This document shows positions 41,348-45,843 of a DNA stretch of 45,843 bases, piece after piece. The translations under genes and the position numbers were made by a program. Origin of the DNA: an uncultured Clostridia bacterium (GTDB lineage Bacteria > Bacillota > Clostridia > Christensenellales > Pumilibacteraceae); NCBI GenBank assembly GCA_947178255.1, contig CAMWXP010000008.1, positions 1 through 45,843 of the forward strand, given 5' to 3'. Every line of letters starts with the position of its first letter. Position 1 is the stretch's first letter. Under the pieces are notes generated by a model. That model was given only the letters and a program-made list of their open reading frames with translations, was not told where the DNA came from and did not search any database.

Positions 41348-42580
41348 TTACAAATCTTTAATAGCCGATAGGTCTTTGGCATTGACGCTTATAACTTCGC
41401 CGCTATTCATATTTTTAAGCGAATACACGCCGCTACTAAGCTCGCTCTCGCCTATCGTCATAACGTAAACAAAGCCCTGACGGTCGGCATGCTTAAACTG
41501 CGCTTTAAGGCTTTTGCCCATAAGGTCGCACTCCGCAGTAACGCCCATATCGCGCAAAGTCTTGACGATTTTCAAGCATGTGTTGCGAGCTTCGTCCGAT
41601 TGCGCCGCGACAAACACCTTGGGTTGCGGATTGTCAAACTTAACTCCGTGCGCTTCCGCCGCAGCTATAAGCCGCTCTATACCGCAGCCGAACCCAACGC
41701 ACGGCGTGGGCTTACCGCCCAACTGTTCGCAAAGTCCGTCATACCTGCCGCCGCCGAGCACCGCCATGTCGCCGTCGCACAGCTCGAACACCGTGCGCGT
41801 ATAGTAATCCAGTCCGCGCACAAGATTTTTGTCCTCGACGTATTTTATGCCGATATCGTCAAGCCCTTTAAGCACGGCCGCGTGGTGCGCCTTGCAATCG
41901 TCGCAAAGATAGTCGGATATACGCGGAGCGTTCTTGTAAATTTCTTGACAAGACGGCACCTTGCAGTCGAGCGTGCGAAGCGGGTTTACCTCGGCACGGC
42001 GCTTGCAATCGCCGCAAATGCTATCGTGTACACCGCTCAAAAATTCGCGTAACGCCGCGTTATACTGCGCACGGCATTTGTTACAGCCTATGCTGTTTAT
42101 CTTTAACAGCAAGTCGTTAAATCCGATCTCGCGCAAAAAGTCGTGCGCAAGCCCCAAAAGCTCCACCTCGAAGCACGGCAAAGCGCTACCGAAAAACTCC
42201 GCGCCAAACTGATGATGCTCGCGGTATCTACCCGCCTGCGGCTGCTCGTAGCGGTACACGCCCTCTATGTAAAACAGCTTTTGCGGCAGCGTTTCTATGA
42301 CGTTGTTTTCCAGCACGGCGCGGACGACACCCGCAGTGCCTTCGGGGCGCAACGCCATTTTTCGCCCGCCCTTGTCGTCAAAGATATACATTTCCTTGTT
42401 GACAATGTCGGTGCTGTCGCCGATAGAACGCAAAAACAGTTCCGCGTGCTCGAATACCGGCGTGCGAATTTGCTTTGCGTTATATAATGCGGCTATCTTT
42501 TTTGCCGCTTTTTCCACCGCCTGCCATTTGTACGACTCGGACGGCAGCATATCTTTTGTGCCTTTGGGTGCGTTAATCAT
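41348..42580 (-). CDS. hisS: Histidyl-tRNA synthetase
   Basis: A 410-residue class II synthetase. Motif 1 region APKGTKDMLP, motif 2 YRYEQPQAGRYREHHQFGAE, histidine-specific GLDYYTRTVFE and motif 3 GFGCGIERL are complete, followed by the anticodon-binding domain. An insertion with four Cys pairs (CNKC, CGDC, CQ, CDDC; about 165-235) could bind zinc, as in other Clostridia. No ribosome site precedes the ATG. Confidence 0.96.
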   Translation of the reverse strand: MINAPKGTKDMLPSESYKWQAVEKAAKKIAALYNAKQIRTPVFEHAELFLRSIGDSTDIVNKEMYIFDDKGGRKMALRPEGTAGVVRAVLENNVIETLPQKLFYIEGVYRYEQPQAGRYREHHQFGAEFFGSALPCFEVELLGLAHDFLREIGFNDLLLKINSIGCNKCRAQYNAALREFLSGVHDSICGDCKRRAEVNPLRTLDCKVPSCQEIYKNAPRISDYLCDDCKAHHAAVLKGLDDIGIKYVEDKNLVRGLDYYTRTVFELCDGDMAVLGGGRYDGLCEQLGGKPTPCVGFGCGIERLIAAAEAHGVKFDNPQPKVFVAAQSDEARNTCLKIVKTLRDMGVTAECDLMGKSLKAQFKHADRQGFVYVMTIGESELSSGVYSLKNMNSGEVISVNAKDLSAIKDL

Positions 42581-42610
42581 AATTCAAACTCAAAATCAAA
42601 GAATGTATTT

Positions 42611-43930
42611 TTAGAGAATATACTTTTTAAGGTCGTGTTCGGAAATCTCTTTGGCAAGATGTTCCGCCACGTATGCTTTGTCCACGTTTACGTCTATTAC
42701 GGGATTGTTGCCGTCGGCGTTGAAGCTGATATCTTCCAATAAGCTTTCCATAACGGTATGAAGCCTACGCGCGCCTATATCCTCGCCCGTTTCGTTTTCC
42801 AACACCGCTATGCGGCTCATTTCCTCGATGGCTTCTTTCGTGAACGTGAGATTAATGTTTTCCACCGACAGCATTGCCGCGTACTGGCGCGTGACCGCGT
42901 TTTCAGGCTCGGTGAATATGCGCACAAAGTCCTCGAACGAAAGCGAGTCCAAGTCCACGCGTATGGGGAATCTGCCTTGAAGCTCGGGAATAAGATCGGT
43001 AACCGACGAAATTTGGAAGGCGCCCGACGCGATAAACAAAATGTAGTCCGTCTTGATTGCGCCGTACTTTGTCATTACCGTGCAGCCCTCTACTATGGGC
43101 AAAATATCGCGCTGAACGCCCTCGCGCGACACGTCCATACCGCCGCCCGAGCCTTGACGGTGCGCTATCTTGTCTATCTCGTCGATAAAGATAATGCCGT
43201 CCTCTTGCGCACGGCGTACGCCCTCCGCCTTTATGGCGTCCATGTCGAGCAAACGCTCGCTTTCCTCTTCCATAAACAGCGATACAGCTTCCTCAGCCGA
43301 TACTCTGCGCTTCTTTTTGCGTTGCGGAATAAGACTGCCTAGACTACCCAGCATTTCGCCGAGGTTTAGGTCTATCGCCACACCCGGCATCGATTCCATT
43401 TGCGGCATACGCTCGGCAAGCTCGATTTCCACAACCGTGTTTTTAAGCCGACCGTCGTGCAGTTCTTCCAGCACTTGCGACTTGATAACGCTTTCAGGCA
43501 TTTCACTGCTCTTTTTGCGTGCCTTTACTATTATGTCGGCTACCTTTTGCTCGGCAAACTCGCGCGCCTTGTTTTCCACGACAGCCATTTGCTCTTGCTT
43601 TACAAGATGCACCGCCGTTTCCGCGAGGTCGCGTATCATCGATTCGACATCGCGCCCGACATAACCGACCTCGGTGTACTTGGTCGCTTCCACCTTGATA
43701 AACGGCGCGCGCATAATCTTGGCAAGGCGGCGTGCAATCTCCGTTTTACCTACGCCCGTGGGGCCTTTCATAATTATATTTTTGGGCGTTATTTCCTCTC
43801 TTACCGATTCGGGAAGCTTGCTTCTGCGGTAACGGTTGCGCAACGCGATTGCTACGGCGCGCTTTGCTTTTGTTTGACCGATGATATATCTATCCAGCTC
43901 GGCGACGATTTGCTTGGGTGTAAGCTCCAT
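42611..43930 (-). CDS. hslU: ATP-dependent protease ATPase subunit HslU
   Basis: A 439-residue AAA+ unfoldase partner of HslV. TPKQIVAELDRYIIGQ opens the family, Walker A is GPTGVGKTEIARRLA, Walker B IIFIDEIDKIA, then QRDILPIVEG and GARRLHTVMESLLE. The I domain is between. The ATG at 43928-43930 overlaps the hslV stop (TAATG) behind GGAGG; a longer frame upstream is inside hslV. Confidence 0.96.
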   Translation of the reverse strand: MELTPKQIVAELDRYIIGQTKAKRAVAIALRNRYRRSKLPESVREEITPKNIIMKGPTGVGKTEIARRLAKIMRAPFIKVEATKYTEVGYVGRDVESMIRDLAETAVHLVKQEQMAVVENKAREFAEQKVADIIVKARKKSSEMPESVIKSQVLEELHDGRLKNTVVEIELAERMPQMESMPGVAIDLNLGEMLGSLGSLIPQRKKKRRVSAEEAVSLFMEEESERLLDMDAIKAEGVRRAQEDGIIFIDEIDKIAHRQGSGGGMDVSREGVQRDILPIVEGCTVMTKYGAIKTDYILFIASGAFQISSVTDLIPELQGRFPIRVDLDSLSFEDFVRIFTEPENAVTRQYAAMLSVENINLTFTKEAIEEMSRIAVLENETGEDIGARRLHTVMESLLEDISFNADGNNPVIDVNVDKAYVAEHLAKEISEHDLKKYIL

Positions 43931-44463
43931 TACGCCACCTCCACAATGATATTGGAATTGGTAAACACGCAAATATCGGACGCGATAAGCATCGCTTCCT
44001 TAGCGATTTGCTCGGCGTCCATATCGGTATTAGCAAGCAAGGCTCTGCCCGCTGCCAAAGCGTAGCTACCGCCCGAGCCTATGGCGCAAACGCCGTGTTC
44101 GGGTTCTATGACGTCGCCGCTGCCCGACACGATATACATTTCGTTTTTGTCGGCAACTATCATAAGCGCTTCCAGCTGGCGCAACGCCCTGTCGCCACGC
44201 CACAGCATTGCAAGCTCGACGGCGGCGCGCATAAGGTTGCCCGAATACTTGTTGAGCATTTCCTCAAACCGTTCGCTAAGCGTGAATGCGTCGGCGACCG
44301 AACCCGCAAAACCCAAAATTACGTTGCCGTTGTATACACGGCGCACCTTTTTGGCATTGCCCTTCATTATTACTTGATTGTTTTGCGTGACCTGACCGTC
44401 GCCGGCTATTACGGTTTTGCCGTCCTTGCGCACGCCTATAATGGTCGTTCCTTCGAGTTTCAT
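43930..44463 (-). CDS. hslV: ATP-dependent protease peptidase subunit HslV
   Basis: A 177-residue proteasome-like threonine peptidase. [20 protein letters not shown] contains the catalytic N-terminal threonine, exposed after processing of a five-residue leader; [12 protein letters not shown] and [14 protein letters not shown] are conserved. AAGGAG precedes the ATG. The usual xerC neighbour between trmFO and hslV is absent. Confidence 0.96.
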   Translation of the reverse strand: MKLEGTTIIGVRKDGKTVIAGDGQVTQNNQVIMKGNAKKVRRVYNGNVILGFAGSVADAFTLSERFEEMLNKYSGNLMRAAVELAMLWRGDRALRQLEALMIVADKNEMYIVSGSGDVIEPEHGVCAIGSGGSYALAAGRALLANTDMDAEQIAKEAMLIASDICVFTNSNIIVEVA

Positions 44464-44500
44464 ATTAGAATCTCCTTCACATTAATTCTATTACAGTTTA

Positions 44501-44529
44501 ATTTTATCACAATCGCGAAAGATTTACAA
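44501..44529 (-). promoter_or_regulatory. Sigma-A promoter of hslVU-hisS
   Basis: Minus-strand TTGTAA (44524-44529), 17-base spacer, TAAAAT (44501-44506) preceded by TGA (extended -10). A leader of about 30 bases with AAGGAG follows. Confidence 0.75.
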
Positions 44530-44543
44530 TTAAATTCGCGCCG

Positions 44544-45833
44544 TTAAAAGTCTATATTTTTCACCCACTCGCGCATACAAGCATTGCTTCTGTCATAATA
44601 CGCTTGTTTTCGCTCCGCTTTTTTAACACCGTCTATCATCGGCAAAATTCCGAAGTTCGCGTTCATCGGTTGGAAGTCGGCATTGGGAGTTGTTATGTAC
44701 TTCATAAGCGCGCCCAATACGGTATTTTCGGGCGGTACTACCGTAGCTTTGTCACACAGTAGTCTGTGCGCGTTGATTGCAGCCAGCAATCCCGTAGCTA
44801 TGCTTTCCACATACCCTTCCACGCCGCACAGCTGCCCCGCTACAAATACGTTTTGTGCCGCTTTAAGCCGCAAGTCGATATTGAGCGCGCGCGGCGCGTT
44901 TACAAACGTGTTGCGGTGCATAACGCCGTACCGCACTATTTCTATATTTTTCAGTGCGGGCACAAGCGAAAACACTCGCTTTTGCTCGCCGAATTTCAGA
45001 TTTGTTTGGAATCCAACAAGATTGAACAGCGTGCCTTCCGCATTTTCGCGCCTAAGCTGCAACACCGCATACGGCTTGCCTGCGTCGCGGAAACCGACAG
45101 GACGGAGCGGACCGAACCGCAATGCGTCCTCGCCCCTTGCCGCCATGACCTCTACCGGCATACAGCCCTCGAACACGCCGCCCACCTTGTCCACCGCGCG
45201 TTCGGCGGTGATGAGTGCATTGTAAAATTGCAGGTATTCGTCCTTGGTCATAGGACAGTTAAGATAATCGGCGTCGCCTTTGCCGTACCGTGCGCCGAAA
45301 AACGCGCGGGAATAATCCACGCACTCGGCGGTAATTATGGGCGCCGCGGCGTCGAAAAAGTGTAACGATTGCTCGCCCGTTATTGCGCGCAGCGACTCCG
45401 CCAGTCCGTCGTGACAAACAGGACCTGCACAAACTATGGTAAGCTCGTCTGTATTTATTTCGGTGACGATTTTGTCTATTACCGTGATATTGGGCTGACT
45501 GCGTACAGCCTTAGTGACCAGTTCGGAAAAACCGTCGCGGTCTACTGCAAGCGCACTGCCGGCAGGCACGCTCACCTTGCGCGCGATATCCAGCAGACTG
45601 CAACCCAAAATATCCAGCTCGTTTTTGAGCGTTCCGCTCGCCGTGGTCGGCACCGTGCTTTTAAGTGAGTTGGAGCAAACTATTTCGGCAAACTCCGTTT
45701 TGGAGTGCGCGGGCGAAAACCACAGCGGTTTGGCTTCGTAAAGATTGACCTTTACACCGCGCGCCGCAAGATATAACGCCGCTTCCGAGCCCGCAAGCCC
45801 CGCACCGATGATGTTTACAGTGTTATTAGCCAT
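44544..45833 (-). CDS. trmFO: tRNA m5U54 methyltransferase, folate/FAD-dependent
   Basis: A 429-residue flavoprotein. IIGAGLAGSEAALYLAARG binds FAD, EIVCSNSLKS and GSALAVDRDGF follow, and LAESLRAITG, YLNCPMTKDEY, CMPVEVMAARG and FVAGQLCGVEGYVESIATG are typical of TrmFO, which methylates U54 in the T-loop using methylene-THF. FolD (10609-11454) supplies that folate. The gene is complete; only ten bases remain before the window edge. Confidence 0.96.
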   Translation of the reverse strand: MANNTVNIIGAGLAGSEAALYLAARGVKVNLYEAKPLWFSPAHSKTEFAEIVCSNSLKSTVPTTASGTLKNELDILGCSLLDIARKVSVPAGSALAVDRDGFSELVTKAVRSQPNITVIDKIVTEINTDELTIVCAGPVCHDGLAESLRAITGEQSLHFFDAAAPIITAECVDYSRAFFGARYGKGDADYLNCPMTKDEYLQFYNALITAERAVDKVGGVFEGCMPVEVMAARGEDALRFGPLRPVGFRDAGKPYAVLQLRRENAEGTLFNLVGFQTNLKFGEQKRVFSLVPALKNIEIVRYGVMHRNTFVNAPRALNIDLRLKAAQNVFVAGQLCGVEGYVESIATGLLAAINAHRLLCDKATVVPPENTVLGALMKYITTPNADFQPMNANFGILPMIDGVKKAERKQAYYDRSNACMREWVKNIDF

Positions 45834-45843
45834 TATCTACGTT

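Noticed and set aside
41850-42080. Cysteine-rich insertion in HisRS as a novelty
   Set aside because: Similar CxxC-bearing insertions are familiar in clostridial histidyl-tRNA synthetases.

Overview
The window reads as a piece of chromosome from a Gram-positive, endospore-forming Firmicute of the Clostridia type. Almost every gene is on the minus strand and belongs to conserved housekeeping or sporulation clusters. The full spoIIIAA-AH operon, spoIVB, a SpoIIM-like gene and a previously easy-to-miss 24-codon spoVM show a sporulation programme. Strong GGAGG ribosome sites and TGN-TATAAT promoters fit the same assignment. The exact family cannot be read from the sequence; an uncultured gut-type clostridial lineage is a guess. 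No mobile element, CRISPR array, rRNA or tRNA gene was seen, and no gene-free stretch exceeds 300 bases (the longest is about 240, between the PolC-like gene and rimP).

Layout, following transcription (right to left). 45833-40661: trmFO, then hslV-hslU-hisS-tcdA from their own promoter. 40621-39042: an iscR-type Rrf2 regulator and a cysteine desulfurase, behind a 26-bp palindromic operator. 39045-38920: the only convincing plus-strand gene, a 41-residue membrane peptide. 38832-37648: a small membrane protein, then ruvX and a DUF1292 protein with a cysteine-rich tail. 37585-34219: rpsB-tsf-(terminator)-pyrH-frr, continuing into uppS-cdsA-dxr-rseP-ispG and a cut-down PolC that keeps only the N-terminal, OB and proofreading exonuclease parts. 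27505-18716: rimP-nusA-rnpM/ylxR-ylxQ-infB-rbfA-nrnA-truB-ribF and an endonuclease-IV-like gene. 18719-16936: M24 peptidase and efp, then a terminator. 16916-12279: spoIIIAA-AH, then a terminator. 12254-6376: asp23-nusB-folD-xseA-xseB-ispA-dxs. 6383-3860: nadK-recN. 3802-61: spoIVB, spoIIM-like, dacF, rpe, spoVM and a terminator.

The genes combine ribosome production and maturation (rpsB, tsf, frr, infB, rbfA, rimP, nusA, truB, efp), isoprenoid and lipid carrier synthesis (dxs, dxr, ispG, ispA, uppS, cdsA), DNA repair (xseAB, recN, ruvX, endonuclease IV-like), Fe-S assembly (iscR, nifS, serving enzymes such as IspG) and engulfment/late sporulation. The gene order follows the B. subtilis clusters rpsB...polC-nusA-infB and spoIIIA...folD...recN-spoIVB, joined end to end, but several usual members are absent (tlyA, argR, spo0A, accBC, rpsO, pnp, proS, xerC, codY).

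The most unusual points are: the PolC remnant without PHP and polymerase domains at the polC locus; a set of genes whose start codon lies exactly six bases after the -10 box, predicting leaderless mRNAs (rpe, nadK, ruvX, probably also spoIIM-like); sigma-E-like promoters before spoIIIAA and spoIIM; an apparent ATA start codon for rimP; and the Cys/Asp/His tail on the DUF1292 protein. All functional calls rest on reading motifs and gene order; no database search was run.
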